Part shown: in pieces, positions 22,370 to 34,757 of the stretch
Layout of the letters: the number at the start of each line of letters is the position of its first letter
How positions within the stretch are numbered: the first letter of the stretch is position 1
Source: Allantophomopsis cytisporea
Lineage: Eukaryota; Ascomycota; Leotiomycetes; Phacidiales; Phacidiaceae
DNA: 64,000 nt
NCBI GenBank assembly: GCA_024752435.1
Contig: CP103030.1
Span: 434,001 to 498,000 of the forward strand
Reading direction: 5' to 3'
Position numbers and translations under genes: made by a program
The notes under the pieces: model-generated
What the model was told of the DNA's origin: nothing
Seen by the model: the letters and a program-made list of their open reading frames with translations, nothing else
Databases searched by the model: none

Positions 22370-24022
22370 ATGGATTCTACAAATACTACCCTGAAATCAT
22401 GGGATATCAACCCGATTCTTGATATGCTTCATTCTCGTTCACTTTTTACCATTAAACCAACATACAACTATGATGACGATGTCGCCACTCCCGCCTCTGC
22501 ACCTCGAACCGTTGAACAGGTCAACGTTCAAACGCCCACGCTTGGTAATTTTGACGAAATATGGCGAGCTCTTGGACAGCCAATAGACATTCCCTCATCC
22601 AAATTGAAGCCATATCACTCTACTACTGCTCTTTCACCATTATCGAATAGCTCACCCAGTTCTTCACCCTCCTACGACTCGTTTTCGGCACGCTTGGAGG
22701 ATTACAGCACTCCTTATACTTCCCAAGGAACTGACGAAGAACCACTCGACTTGCCTACGAAGAAAGTAAGGATACAGGTCGACCAATCAAAGTCATACAG
22801 GCAGCACAGTGTCGCATCCAAAGCACAGTCCTACCAAGATGATGGTCCCGACTCTCCTACACCTTCAAGTCGCCCGGCTTTCGTTAAAAGGCGAACCGAT
22901 AGACTTCGGAATGACTACAAGCTTGTTTACCCATCCGAACTCTCCAGTGAAAGCGAAGCGGAAGCCGAGCTTAACAACCTTCGTCATGATGTCTCACCAT
23001 CTCGCAACCATCGCAAATCCCAATTAGCTGCTCCAGTATTCACTGCACCGTCTTCTTTGGAATCACAAACTGGATGGTTGCTCACTCCAGGCTGGGTAAA
23101 ACCAGTACCTGTGCGACTTGTCTCGAGACCCCCAACTCCACCTCCATATCTCGCGGACGTACAGCTCGATCCATTAGTTATTCAACCAAGGTTAACATTG
23201 ACGCTTGCTGAGAAGAAGGAGCTGATTGTCAAGAAGCTGACTTCAACCTATGGAATGGACAAGAGTTCAATATCGGGTGATAGACGTGCAAAGACTCTGA
23301 CACAGGAGGGTGGCAACGAGTCGGAAGCAGGGGTTCATGTTTTCGTGGACTGGTCCAATATTGTCATTGGTTTCCAGGAAGCTTTAAAGAAAGCCCGCAA
23401 TATGCCCACAAAAGCTTATATCAAGCGTCCTCCCATTTCATATTCATCACTTGCTCTTATCATGGAACGTGGTCGACCAGTCGCCAGGCGTGTACTTGCT
23501 GGATCTACAACTTCAGATCGCATACTCGACGAGATGCACGAAGCTGATCGCTGCGGCTACGAGCTTAATATCCTCGAAAGAGTCAGAAAAGCTCGTATGC
23601 CAAAGAAGCATTACGCATCAGGCAGCGGATACGCCACATCAGGCCTATCAAGTGGCCCTGAAGCTTCACCACCCGCTACCATGGGTGAGCAGGCTGTTGA
23701 TGAGCTTCTGCATATGAAGATGCTGGAATCGGTTGTTGATCGCTTGCAGACTCCTAGCAATACCAAACCCACTATGATCGTTGCTACTGGAGATGGCGCT
23801 GCGGCAGAGTACTCCGGTGGCTTTTGTAAGCAGGTTGGGCGTGCGCTACAGGCTGGCTGGAATGTCGAGCTTGTTACGTGGCGCGATCAACTTGCGTATG
23901 CGTGGAGGGAGCGGGAGTTCCGGAAGAGATGGCACAAGCAGTTCTCAGTCATATTGCTGGACGATTTTGCGGAGGAATTGCTGGCTGTCTATTCTGAGTC
24001 TCGTTATTGCTCTGGTTATTGA
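22370..24022 (+). CDS. NYN/PIN-like domain protein, 550 aa
   Basis: Single-exon frame from ATG 22370. Residues 1-300 are disordered and Ser/Pro-rich. The C-terminal half carries an NYN-type (PIN-like) fold: first strand HVFVDWSNIVIGF near residue 323 with the expected acidic Asp and Asn, then SLALIMERGRPVARRVLAGS, RILDEMHEADRCGYELNILE, KMLESVVD, then TMIVATGDGAAAEYSGGF near 466 and GWNVELVTWRDQLAYAW. NYN domains are Mg-dependent nuclease folds found in RNA-processing factors such as MARF1. The third acidic position, usually GD-x-D, reads GDGAAAE here, so catalytic competence is uncertain. A 20-residue Gly/Ser-rich insert separates the two halves. No splice signals are needed. Divergent from dim-2. 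Confidence 0.82.
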   Translation: MDSTNTTLKSWDINPILDMLHSRSLFTIKPTYNYDDDVATPASAPRTVEQVNVQTPTLGNFDEIWRALGQPIDIPSSKLKPYHSTTALSPLSNSSPSSSPSYDSFSARLEDYSTPYTSQGTDEEPLDLPTKKVRIQVDQSKSYRQHSVASKAQSYQDDGPDSPTPSSRPAFVKRRTDRLRNDYKLVYPSELSSESEAEAELNNLRHDVSPSRNHRKSQLAAPVFTAPSSLESQTGWLLTPGWVKPVPVRLVSRPPTPPPYLADVQLDPLVIQPRLTLTLAEKKELIVKKLTSTYGMDKSSISGDRRAKTLTQEGGNESEAGVHVFVDWSNIVIGFQEALKKARNMPTKAYIKRPPISYSSLALIMERGRPVARRVLAGSTTSDRILDEMHEADRCGYELNILERVRKARMPKKHYASGSGYATSGLSSGPEASPPATMGEQAVDELLHMKMLESVVDRLQTPSNTKPTMIVATGDGAAAEYSGGFCKQVGRALQAGWNVELVTWRDQLAYAWREREFRKRWHKQFSVILLDDFAEELLAVYSESRYCSGY

Positions 24023-27000
24023 ACTACCCCACGATAATGACTGTGTATTATTTCTTTTTCCTTTTACTTTTGATTTTTCTTTTTCTCCAGCTGATTTGTT
24101 GCGTGGAGGCTTGGCTTTGCATACTCATCCTGGAGTTTGGTGGTGGTAAGCATTTGAGCGTTGCTATTATGCTTCTATGATAGGGTTCGGTGGCTTGGGC
24201 TTGGACTGTACTGTATGACCTGTTCTCATTGCTTTACGACTACATGACCATGCGCAAGACTAGAGCAGAGTTCACAGTTATATTCTTGTTACAGCGATTG
24301 ATAAGTAGATCAGTCGTCGGTACATATTTCGATACTGAATTAAGCAATTGTAATCTACACATCTCTCCTTGTGATATGGATTATTTGATTCAAATACTAA
24401 CAGATATTCTTGAGGCGAGTTTCTGTATTCTTGGTATTTTCTGTTGTAGAGTTGCAATGTTCTTGTGGTCCCACTTTGAGTGTCATTGTGTTTGTTCAAC
24501 AAACCCATCAGTGCACATTGAAGCGCTGCATTTTGTGGTTTTGCGGTATGAGCAGCGCCTAAGATGCTTCATACTGGCATCATGTGATGGCTACTTGTTG
24601 CTTGATACTGGAGGCGATACGGTGGAATAAGGGACTTAAAAAGATATAGCGAAGATATCAATTGGGCTTTCTACGTAGTATTTTCTAGCACTCTCCTCTT
24701 GATATTAGTCTATTTCATGCGACAGCCGAGGACTTGACTACATGGCAGATACTAAGGAGTAGTATCTTAATTCTCCTCCATTTGCCAACATACAAAGAAG
24801 ATTTCACAAGAAGGAAGTACAATTTAAAAGACGGATGATAAATTAGGGGTTATTTCAGAGCTTAAAACTACCTTACACTACATAAAACCGGCTGCTCCCG
24901 GCTTCAGACCTAGCAACGGTTTAAACACATACCAGCTCTATTACTGCAGTAGATAGAGTAGCTTACTGTATTGAGAAGACTTCACAGTGGCTCCCTTATT
25001 GTTGAGGTAGTCATCGCTGTCATATCTCTTGTTATTACTTTTAGTATTATCATCACAACAACCAAAATCTAGATTCTTGTTTATTCGGCACATATTGATT
25101 CCGCTCACCTTATAAGGGTTATAACCTTCGGGTAGAAACTTGTCTTCAGAAGTTCAAAAGCCGTTAGAAACCGATCTTATATAGGCTGTGGTTGGGATTA
25201 TGTTAGTCAAGAGCTAATAGCAGGTGTGTTTGAGGGACGAGCATCAGGAATTAAGATCGGAACTATCATTTTTACGCCGTTTGTTGAGGACTTAGTAGAG
25301 GTACAGTAGTTGAGAAAGTTAAAAGTAACGTACCTCCATATATCAATCTATCAAGAGTACCACATAGGATATATGTGCCATCGCTAGTTGTTAACTTGTG
25401 TTACATTTCTCCGGTTATGTGCGAAGTTTCTATATCGCTCCCGTGGCGAGTTATGAACCAAGCTCTCTCTCTACAAAGTCCTGTATTTTGTGACAGGGCG
25501 TTTCAGATTTTACATCTCAATTCGTGTATTTAACCCCGGGCGTGCTCAAGGCACGTAAGTAATAGATTATGACTAGCCTATCTTGAATCTCGATATTTAG
25601 TCTTTGCTGTCCTGTCATGATAGGTTATTGTAGTAATTTATTGGTGGGCAGAAAAACGGACTTGATTACTTTGGGGTCTACATTAGAACTTTGCTTTCCT
25701 TCCAGCCTTTTGCTTTCTTTATACGGAAACTTTGAAGACCAGAATCTTATCAAAAACTACTACTTTCCCCTTGAAGTTATCCCTCTTCTAGGTGCCTAAA
25801 GTAAAAAGAAGAATAAAAGCTCTTGTCTTCATAACCGGCAAAATTCTACTGTCTATGAAGACCTGATAACAATCTGATGGTAAAGCGAATATTTACGGCA
25901 AAGCAGTCTAGAAAAAACGAGAGAGTGAGGGTAATAAACCTTTTATGTAATCTTCTCGATAGTAATGACGACTTGGTATAATAATAAACATCATATAGAC
26001 CATTATTGTTGTGCTTGCACACTCTCAAGGTGCGAGCGGGGTTCTTGTAATATCTCTTCATATATTTCGACAACGATATTAACCATAATGATCTATGCTC
26101 GCGGCACCAGCATTTTCATAAGGCAAGCATATGATGTGTATCGAGATTAATAAGTATCTTCATTATATCAATGTTGTTGACGAGTTATAATAACAAGAAA
26201 TGCACTTGGCTATATAACATAGACTGTATAGCCCGCACAGTGATTAGTAGATAAGGGGGATAGCTAGCACTTCTGACGTTGCCACACTAGATACGTGCAA
26301 TATTGCATCTTTGCCTCTCTTAGATACTGAGTCCTTGTCAAGATCCAATACATTAATTGTTAAATGCCATTGATGAATTCAAGAGTTGATGTAGTGGCAC
26401 TTCCAATCATCGAGGGTTTCGCAAAGGATGAAAAGATAAGTAGTTTGATCGAGTAGTGAAATGATCTTCAGTCTGTGTATCCGGATATCGAGATATCCGG
26501 CGAATTATTGTGTTAATTTGCCTCACATTTCTTTTAGATTTTCCAGCACCAGTTTCATTGCCACTGACGTTGAAGTCGTTGGCCATCATAGATAGTGGCA
26601 TGAGCGGACTGCTGCAGGTGTGACTGTGGATCTAACGTTTAACTTCCCGTGTCAACAGTCAAGCGTATGCTTGTTTACCTCGGTGTGATCACCATTATTG
26701 CACTCAGAATTATGTCACCCACCTTACCCCATATTCTGGCGCGGGGGGTATATTAAAGAAGGCGTATCACGGCAGATATGAGTCCGTCATGAGTAGGTTC
26801 CCGACATTGATTTCTTTCATACCATTTCGTCTAGCATCTCTATCCGAAGAGAGCATTACTAGGCAAAGAACTTCCTATTCACGCTCACCCCTTACGTCCC
26901 TACTTCCTTATGAGATCTTATACTGGGCTACTAAGACCGTCTGATCAACATCAGGTAACTTCATTAACGGATACTGATGACGCTAAGCAGATAGCTCTGG

Positions 27001-29210
27001 AAAAGACTAATACAAAGTGCGCGAGTATTTCGGACCCTGTCTACTCAACTACTCACTTAACAAGCATAGTATCGGTAACAAATACTAGGGATACAGTTGT
27101 CTCCGCGGCGCGCGTGTTAGCGGTCAACCTCAGCCAGCTGTCTGTTGTACAACACAATTTATAAACTTTAGATAATAACGCTTTGCAAGCGCCACAAACC
27201 TTCTAGGACTAGTTTATTCCAGGGTCATTTGTCTAGTCAAAATGGGTTGGGACGGACTGAAGTCGTGACATATTACGAAAGCTGGTATGGCAAGACGGAG
27301 GTGGGAAGTTGAAAAGAAGTATCCTACGGCACAAAGGCCCAACAGCACTGCCGAGTGTTTCGGGACATAACATACCCTCCCGTCTCGGACTTGGTGTTGG
27401 AAGCCGGGAACATACGGTAGATTACATAGGAGTGATGGCGCTATGGTGCTAAGAATGTAATGCTGATCTTTCTAACGAGTCCCAATATGTATTGCATCTT
27501 CAGCATTCTGCTATGGCGTGTATTCTAGATGCACATTCCACAATGCAGAATCTCGAATGCCATCTGCTGCATTTGGATGAGGATGGGGTCTGGTCACCAA
27601 TGGATATGATTAACCCCCACGCAGGTCAGAAATTCATGGCATTGAGAGAGACACCATAGGCTAAGGTGAAGTTCGGTGTTAAATTACTCTTTGATTCCCT
27701 TGGTACTTACCGAGAGACACAAGGCACAGAACGATATACCCTTCCAATGAGCCTTATACCAGCCAGATTAATATAATTAATATAATTAATATATCGTTTC
27801 GTGCTCTTTGATTCTTTCAGTCAGGGATATGTGAAGTACGATGTCCCAATCATGTACGTCTCTTTCACCCCATTGGCTCAGATATCCTCTTAAGTATGCC
27901 AAGCACACCTGATCGTGTTCTAGATGTCAAACTACAGCCTTAAATGGCGTCATGAAGGTCGCGCTAACCTATTCATTGGTTGATGCGTCGCGTTTAAAGA
28001 CGATAAAACGGCAGAACATTCGAAAGAGAATTTGGGAAATCCCGATGGCTTGGTTAAGGAACTGTCGATCCTTGCCTTATAGTATTTAATTTGAATTGAT
28101 TTCTGAAATAATAGTTTTAGGACTTTGCAGGCCGGGGCTGGGGTTTAGAGGACTTAATTGGCTCTATTGACAATAATGCGACTAGTGTCTGTTATTCAAC
28201 TTTTATCTCATTGCGCGTTGCCAAATCCGGAGATGATAAATGTGTCTGTAGACAATTGACGGACAATAACCTCTCTGGTTAGCCCTTTGCAGAGTATTAG
28301 GTCATTTATTTTATATTATTTACGTATTTCAGATATTTAGGAAGATCGATCTCAAGTATGATATTTGTATTTCGTCTACTCTTGGCACACACCTACGGTT
28401 GTGGAAATATCCACCATTTTCACTCTGCTCGAGCAAGAGCCGTTGAACAATATGTTTCTGGGCCCATACAACCATACTTCCGGGCCCGAAGTTTTCCTGG
28501 GTCATGGTAAGCGCGTGCCCGCCTCGTGGTCACGGCCTAACTATACTCATAACTAGCCATCAACTGGCTCAAGCGCTATCAGGACGATGGTCTTTATTCG
28601 ATTGATCATCATTCCCAAAGGGATGGTGTTGGGAGCCCATTAAACTGCATCATATCGTGCTGCCAACCTGGTTATGACAGATGCCCACGACCCGAGTATG
28701 ACAATAATCAAACGCCATGGTAACGATTATTCGTGCAAGGGCACGTGTAAGCGCCATAGCCGTTTTTTATCCACGAAGCTAGGAGATAGGACTCGGTTTG
28801 TGATATTGAATTACTGTCGTCATGTATGCTCTTGGTTGGCGGATGGAGGAGAAGTCGCCTCTCGAAGAACGAGCATTGGGCCATAGCTTCAAGGTATGAT
28901 GAAGTGAACAGGGACGTACTTGTCCGCGCCGAGTTTCAAAGTGCGCAATTCAAGTGCCGTTCCTCGGATTTCCTCACGGCTGCTTCATAAGGTATCGCTC
29001 TCATGATGATCTCCACCGTTACCATGGATAGGGAAGGACGGGCCAGGTGTTTTTGACACGCTCTTCTCTTGCTGCCCTCTATATCAAGCCAAATTCGTAG
29101 ATGGCTTTCACCGACGTCACATCAGCCCTTGTACGTAACAGCTACAAAATTCTACATGATACATAAGCGCCTGAAAAGATGCAAATGTGCAGTTCTTCAT
29201 CTAGAACAAG
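24023..29210. other. Gene-poor, AT-leaning block
   Basis: 5.2 kb with frequent stops in all frames and no ORF carrying a recognisable domain. A minus-strand stretch around 25150-24960 reads as ordered peptide (EDKFLPEGYNPYKVSGINM) but is closed by stops upstream; it could be a decayed exon. No terminal repeats, transposase or reverse-transcriptase motifs were found by eye. Confidence 0.5.
27768..27796. repeat. AT-only tandem (TAATATAAT units)
   Basis: Three imperfect copies of a 10-bp AT-only unit ending ATATATCG. Seen directly. Confidence 0.75.
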
Positions 29211-31064
29211 ATGGTCTCTCGAGATTTGTTCCGATTCTTCAAAGCTACCATGTCTATTCCAGCGTTATCGACAGCTATCAACCTCATTGCTACTCTCCTC
29301 CCCAGCACCGCCTCGGCTCTCCCTGCCGTAGCTAACCCCATCATAAATCTTGGCTATGCACAATATCAAGGTACTCAGAGCGCCGTTACTGGGTATGTTT
29401 TACTCCTAAACTCCCTTTCTGTCCCCACATGCCCAAGCAACTCAACTGATTTTCACAGTGTAACTTCATATTATGGCATCCGGTATGCTGCACCGCCAAC
29501 AGGAAACAATCGCTGGCGTGCACCACTTCCAATTGAGCAGTATGGTGGCTACAGTGACTCAGCGGTCCAGGCGGCTACGAGTCAAGGCCCTTTTTGTGTA
29601 CAGGGTGTTCCGGGATGGTCGCCCTTAACAGCAGCAGGGGGGCAGGAAGACTGCCTAACCGTTGATGTGCTCGTACCCAATACCCCTGCAAGTTCTAGTC
29701 TGCCAGTATGGGTAGAATTTCACGGTGGAGGTAAGAAGCTCCTCCTTTGCGGGCATTCATGATGTTTTGTGGTGAGTTGGTAATGTTTGGAGATGGGGCT
29801 GACAATGCATAGGATATACGTTAGGCAGCGCAGCAAGCATGCCGGGATATGCGTTAGTCGCGCAAGCAAAAGGCGAGCTGATCTTTGTGCAGGCACAGTA
29901 TCGGCTTGGCGCGTACGGTTTTCTGTCAAGTGATGAAGTGAAGGAGGATGGGACTGCGAATGCGGGGCTCTTGGATCAGAGACAGGCGCTGAATTGGGTG
30001 CAGAACAACATTGCGAAGTTCGGGGGCGATCCCACAAAGGTTACTATGCATGGTGGAAGTGCTGGTGGAGGATCTATCACCGCACAGTTGATGTTGAATG
30101 GTGGAGAAGCGGATCCGCCGTTTAGGGCTGCTATTGCTGGTAAGTGATTAAATGATGCTAGAGGAGGGCGTTACTAACAAAGACAGAATATCCTTGGTGG
30201 CAACCATTCCATAATGAAACCGTTTTGGAATTCCAATACCGCCAGCTTCTTGCAAACACAGCATGTACCGACTTGACCTGTCTTCGAAACGCTGACGCAG
30301 CTACTCTCGCAACTGCCACGCAAAAAACCTACGTCGACGGCTATACCGGTGACAGCACAGTCGGTAACGGTGTACTCTATGGCTACGGTGATTTCTACTA
30401 TGGGCCATCTGTTGACGGCACCATAATTCAAGGTCTGCCATCCGCCGAGTTTGCAGCAGGCCATTTTTCCAAAGTCCCTTTCCTCACCGATCGCGAGGGC
30501 TACGAGGGTGTCATATTCACCAACTCGGCCATAACCACTGAGGAGGAGGTCAACCCAGACCTCACGCAGTTGTGGCCTGCTGCGCCGCAGTCTTTCTTCG
30601 ACTCGCTCTATTTTGGGTATTATCCGGCGACGAGTTACAATAGTTCCTTCTACCAAACTGCTGATATTTTCGGCGACGCGTTCATCAACTGCGGCACGTG
30701 GCAGGCTGCCTCTGCATTTGCGGCGGCTGGCATTCCGACATGGAAGATGATCTTCAACGATGGGAACCAAGTGCATGGCGCGACTGTTCCGTTTCTTTTT
30801 GGGACATCGGCAGATGGATCCACGCAGGGAGTCAACGATCAGGGTCTATCTCTCTTAATGAAGGATTGGTTTATTAGCTTTGCAACGAATTTGGATCCTA
30901 ACGCTGTTAGCTATTCTGGTACACCGAGACCCGACTGGCCGCAGTATTCTTCAGGGGATACAATTATGAGCATTAATTATACTATGCTTGGTGCGGTTCC
31001 TGATCCTGACAGTGGGCCTAGGTGTCAATATATGAAGGCTAGTGGGGTGGATATTCTGAACTGA
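29211..31064 (+). CDS. Secreted type-B carboxylesterase/lipase, 552 aa
   Basis: Four exons: 29211..29392, 29459..29730, 29813..30139 and 30187..31064, with introns of 66, 82 and 47 nt. All phases agree; 553 codons including stop. A second in-frame ATG at 29250 (context ACCATG) gives a cleaner signal peptide (MSIPALSTAINLIATLL) and may be the true start. Family landmarks: SYYGIRYAAPPTGNNRWRAP, the EDCLTVDVLVP motif, EFHGGGYTLGSA (oxyanion hole, formed across intron 2), ALNWVQNNIAKFGGDPTKVTMHGGSAGGG with nucleophile Ser near residue 234, and GNQVHGATVPFLFG with His near 457. These enzymes hydrolyse carboxylic esters outside the cell; the substrate is unknown. The gene stands alone in gene-poor sequence, which suggests an accessory or niche role. 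Confidence 0.93.
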
Positions 31065-33180
31065 GATACGAAGGAGGAACAAATTGTATGATAGGCGCGT
31101 TAATGGTTCATGACCTGTATTATATGTATAATTAGTCTAAGCTTATTCGTTTGAGATGTTTTGTGTATGGGAAATGGAATGAACAATGAGTGAGATGCAA
31201 GGATTGTGGTATTGAGTAAACACTAGGGATTAGATTCAGGGATATAGATCTTGGAGCTTACTTATGGTGATATCCACTCAACGTCTCTTTATGACAATAT
31301 TAGAGATATCACTATACTGTCTCGATTGGAAGATTCATCGTGCTCTATTTTAATGATATCCATATGCTCTAATTGATTACGTAAAGAGAAATACAAGTAT
31401 TTTGAGCTAGTGGTACCTTTTATTCCTCCTCTCTCTCTTCTTGTTCACTTCTCTAGTAAGTGGCAGTCAGAAGGGCACTCAGAGACTAACTTGTGAGAAG
31501 ATGCGTTGTGTTAGCAAGAAGAGTCAACTTCGGAAGTGAACATTTCGCGTCAGAGCTATGCTTTCTAGATGTATAGATACTCAAATCGTGCTTCTTCTAT
31601 CCTTGTTTGCGCAAGGCTTCTTTCATTGAGAGGCTCACCAATAAGTACTCCAGTCGGCTCAAAACGCGTTTAATGTGGCGATTTCTATTTGGTACATTTG
31701 ATTGAAGAACGTTATTGTAAGCACTTGAAGCTGACATATACTCGTTTCTTCCTTCGCCCATACAATTACTGTGCTTTGAAATAAACGCTTCAACGTTCAA
31801 ATACCTATGTTATGTGTTGTCAGGCACAATCGTATAACCTCTGTACTAGTGAGTGGTATTTCCAATTCGACGCAACGTCAATAATATGTAGTTCAGCGCC
31901 TCTGGCACCCGAAGCTGACAGGTGGTTTCCTTAATAACTAAAGCCTCTTTGGTACCAATGGACAAGTGTTTAGACCACACCAGTCAAGAATCGTATATTC
32001 GACTAAATGCCGCATATTCTACTCTACAAGCAGACTTGAAGTAAACCGCTATTGTATGCTTCGAAGTTCACTTGGTCTTCTTGAAACGCCTTAGTCAGTA
32101 GGGTTCATAAACGCTGCTGCATTCATTGTTGACTACATTCAACTCTCTCACCTGCCTATTTCAAGCTACGAAGTTTCAAAGCTATGGTTAAACGTTAGAA
32201 GAGGTTGGCGATGTCAAGGTATGTGTGATCAATAAAGGTATGTTCTACTCCACGAAGGCTTGAAGTCCTTAAACACCGTCAAAGAATTAAACTCTCTTGA
32301 GTTATCTTCCGAAGAAAGCCATTCATTTTGGAATAAGCATTGTAGGATACTCAACCAGTCACACGATATTACTGAACACTTGCAAAACTGAAGTGAGGTT
32401 AAGAGGATGTGAGAGCAGCTAAACATAATGAAGAACAATTGGCGGAATACATGTAGTCTCCGTATGAGAAATGCACCTGTTACAATGCCTCCAGATTTCC
32501 TTGAAAAATCTGCACGTTTTAAGTATTTTGAGAATGTCAATAACTCAGAAGATGTAGGAGGAAGGCGTCGTTGCAAATTCTTAGATGGAGCGCTGGAGAG
32601 CGCAGCGACTAATTCATCGACATTGGGAGCTTCGTGACGATAATACACGACCAGTCAACTTTTCATCCAAACATAACATCTGCATAATGCAAGAAACTTG
32701 CCTTCATCTCAGACCTTAGCCTCGGACTGTTCTAGCAATATTTTTCATTGTACTCCAAAGTCTCTTATCTATCACGAGTCTGTGCTGGCATGCTGTGATT
32801 TAAATTCTTTGACGTCAATATGGAAATCTAGTTCGCAAGATATTCATTAGATGAGTGGGGTTCTCAGGATGACATGACGTATTGGTGGACGAAATTGCAG
32901 AGTGCCGTGAAAGCTGTAAGATTTCTGGATGAGCTGCTCATTCTCAAACACATCGCTGTTCGTTGTAGTATTTCAAGTGTCTTTTTATTTACTCCGCAGT
33001 CTGCGCTTCAAATAAGCCTAAAATAGGGGCCTCAAATTCACAGTAACGGCGGTTTCTCTGAGGCTCAGTAGTTTGGTCATCATTGGATTGTCAAAGTAGC
33101 TGTCTTTTTTATGATGCTAGCTAAGACAAGGAAATTTTCATCCCTCCAAATATATCCTCCCCTCACCAGCGGCTATTTAT
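31065..33180. other. Intergenic, no supported gene
   Basis: 2.1 kb between convergent genes. Short ORFs only, the longest about 139 codons on the minus strand (32229-32648), without recognisable features. No repeat array was seen. Confidence 0.5.
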
Positions 33181-33850
33181 TTAAGCCTGGGTGGTCTTGG
33201 CACCAGCCTGGTTTGGGTTGACCTTCTTGCCGTCCTTGTTGTAACGGACACGTGGTGGTGGAGCACGGTTGCGGCGACCATCGACGGAACGGACACTGTG
33301 AGAGAATCGTTAGCCCTGCTGTTCTTATTGTACTTACGGAAGTTCAACCAAGGTTCATCTCAGTTGCGTAACGTACCGAACGATCTTGCCGTGAATGGCG
33401 CAAGAGACACAGTACTGCAACTTGAGGTACATCTTGGGAACGGTGTACTCTGGGAAGACAGAGGCATCGGAGATATCACCTGCGCGCTGTCAGCGAATGT
33501 TCATGTGGTTATCCAAGTCCAGCTTCGAGCGCTTCGCATTCTATTTTATGTCCGAATGCTCGGCACTTCAAGCTTCGTTGATTTTTACATACGGATAGCG
33601 GCAGACTCGACCATGTTACGGATGGTAAATCTCTTGATTGCCTTGTCCTTTGGAGTACATCTGGAGCAGTTGGAGCAACGGATTGGCTTGACGTGGCCAC
33701 GGCCCTTCTTGTTACGTCCGCTGTAAAAAGCTGTCAGTTTTCGTTCTATCTCGATACATAATGAATCCGTGATGCGATAATTCGTGTTGTCGCAGGTAGA
33801 GATTTGGAGTGGATTGGGAGTTCGTACTTGGATGCGCGCTTCTTGACCAT
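33181..33850 (-). CDS. rps26: 40S ribosomal protein S26 (eS26), 122 aa
   Basis: Four coding exons: 33850..33828, 33720..33593, 33479..33377 and 33295..33181, with introns of 107, 113 and 81 nt; 123 codons including stop. The spliced protein begins MVKKRASNGRNKKGRG, has the zinc-ribbon pairs C23-x2-C26 (CSNC) and C-x2-C (YCVSC), and ends in the lysine/asparagine tail of fungal eS26. It is a structural component of the small subunit near the mRNA exit channel. A further intron probably lies in the 5' leader: donor GTATGT at 33937, branch GACTAAC at 33876-33882, acceptor at 33862, twelve bases before the ATG. Short first exons and several introns are typical of ribosomal-protein genes in filamentous fungi. 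Divergent from ubiquitin-S27a. Confidence 0.96.
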
Positions 33851-34185
33851 TTTTGCTGATTCTAGAGAAACAGTGTTAGTCGAGAGGTTCGTGAGGAAGT
33901 TGCTCAGATTTAACAGGCAATCAAGGGTCATACATACTCAGTTAGTTGTCGATGAAATCTGGTTGTCGTATCGTCGTTCACTCTTCATAGGGCTCAGGCT
34001 CGAATTGCAAATCGCTTAGCTCGCACGTAAATCGCACAGGGCTAGAAGCGCGAAAAACCCTGAGCTGACTAAGCATAAATCTTTAGCGCCAAATTCACAG
34101 ATCTTATCGCGGGCGGCTCTCGACACTTCTTCAAAAACCTGTACGACAGCTCAGGAAGACAATCACAAAGGTTGTCCAGGCAGTC
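33851..34185. promoter_or_regulatory. Shared divergent promoter of two ribosomal genes
   Basis: Only 335 bp separate the ATGs of rps26 (minus) and ubiquitin-S27a (plus), and part of this is the rps26 leader intron (33937..33862). An AACCCT core is present near 34055 (GAAAAACCCTGAG). A role of this core in co-regulation is an inference. Confidence 0.6.
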
Positions 34186-34757
34186 ATGCAGATCTTCGTC
34201 AAGACCCTCACGGGTAAGACTATCACCCTCGAGGTGGAGTCTTCCGATACCATCGACAATGTCAAGTCCAAGATTCAGGACAAGGAAGGAATTCCACCCG
34301 ACCAACAGCGCTTGATCTTCGCCGGCAAGCAGCTCGAGGACGGACGTACCCTCTCCGACTACAACATCCAGAAGGAGTCCACCCTTCACTTGGTCCTCCG
34401 CCTCCGTGGTGGTGGAAAGAAGCGCAAGAAGAAGGTCTACACCACCCCAAAGAAGATTAAGCACAAGCGCAAGAAGACCAAGTTGGCGGTTCTCAAGTAC
34501 TACAAGGTCGACGGTGATGGAAAGATCGAGCGCCTTCGTCGCGAGTGCCCAACTCCAGACGTAAGTTTATCCACGAAGGTTATTCACAGAATCATAGCTA
34601 ATGATTCCTTAGTGCGGTGCCGGTGTCTTCATGGCCGCCATGCACGACCGTCAATACTGCGGTCGTTGCCACCTTGTAAGTTCAATTGTTTGCCTATTCA
34701 CGAGGTGTAGCACTAACAACCATGTAGACCTACATCTTCGATGGCGAGAAGGCTTAA
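34186..34757 (+). CDS. ubi3: Ubiquitin - ribosomal protein S27a (eS31) fusion
   Basis: Three exons: 34186..34560, 34613..34675 and 34728..34757, with introns of 52 and 52 nt; 156 codons including stop. Residues 1-76 are ubiquitin ending in RLRGG, the processing site. The rest is eS31: a lysine-rich stretch ([20 protein letters not shown]) and then a zinc-binding part [28 protein letters not shown], completed across both introns. Deubiquitinases release one ubiquitin and one 40S protein per translation. One residue differs from the most common ubiquitin sequence near position 24-28 (IDNVKSKI), as in other ascomycetes. The length equals the usual 150-156 aa. Convergent with the chitinase gene. 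Confidence 0.97.

Noticed and set aside
24023..29210. Transposon remnants
   Set aside because: No terminal repeats, transposase or reverse-transcriptase motifs could be seen by eye.
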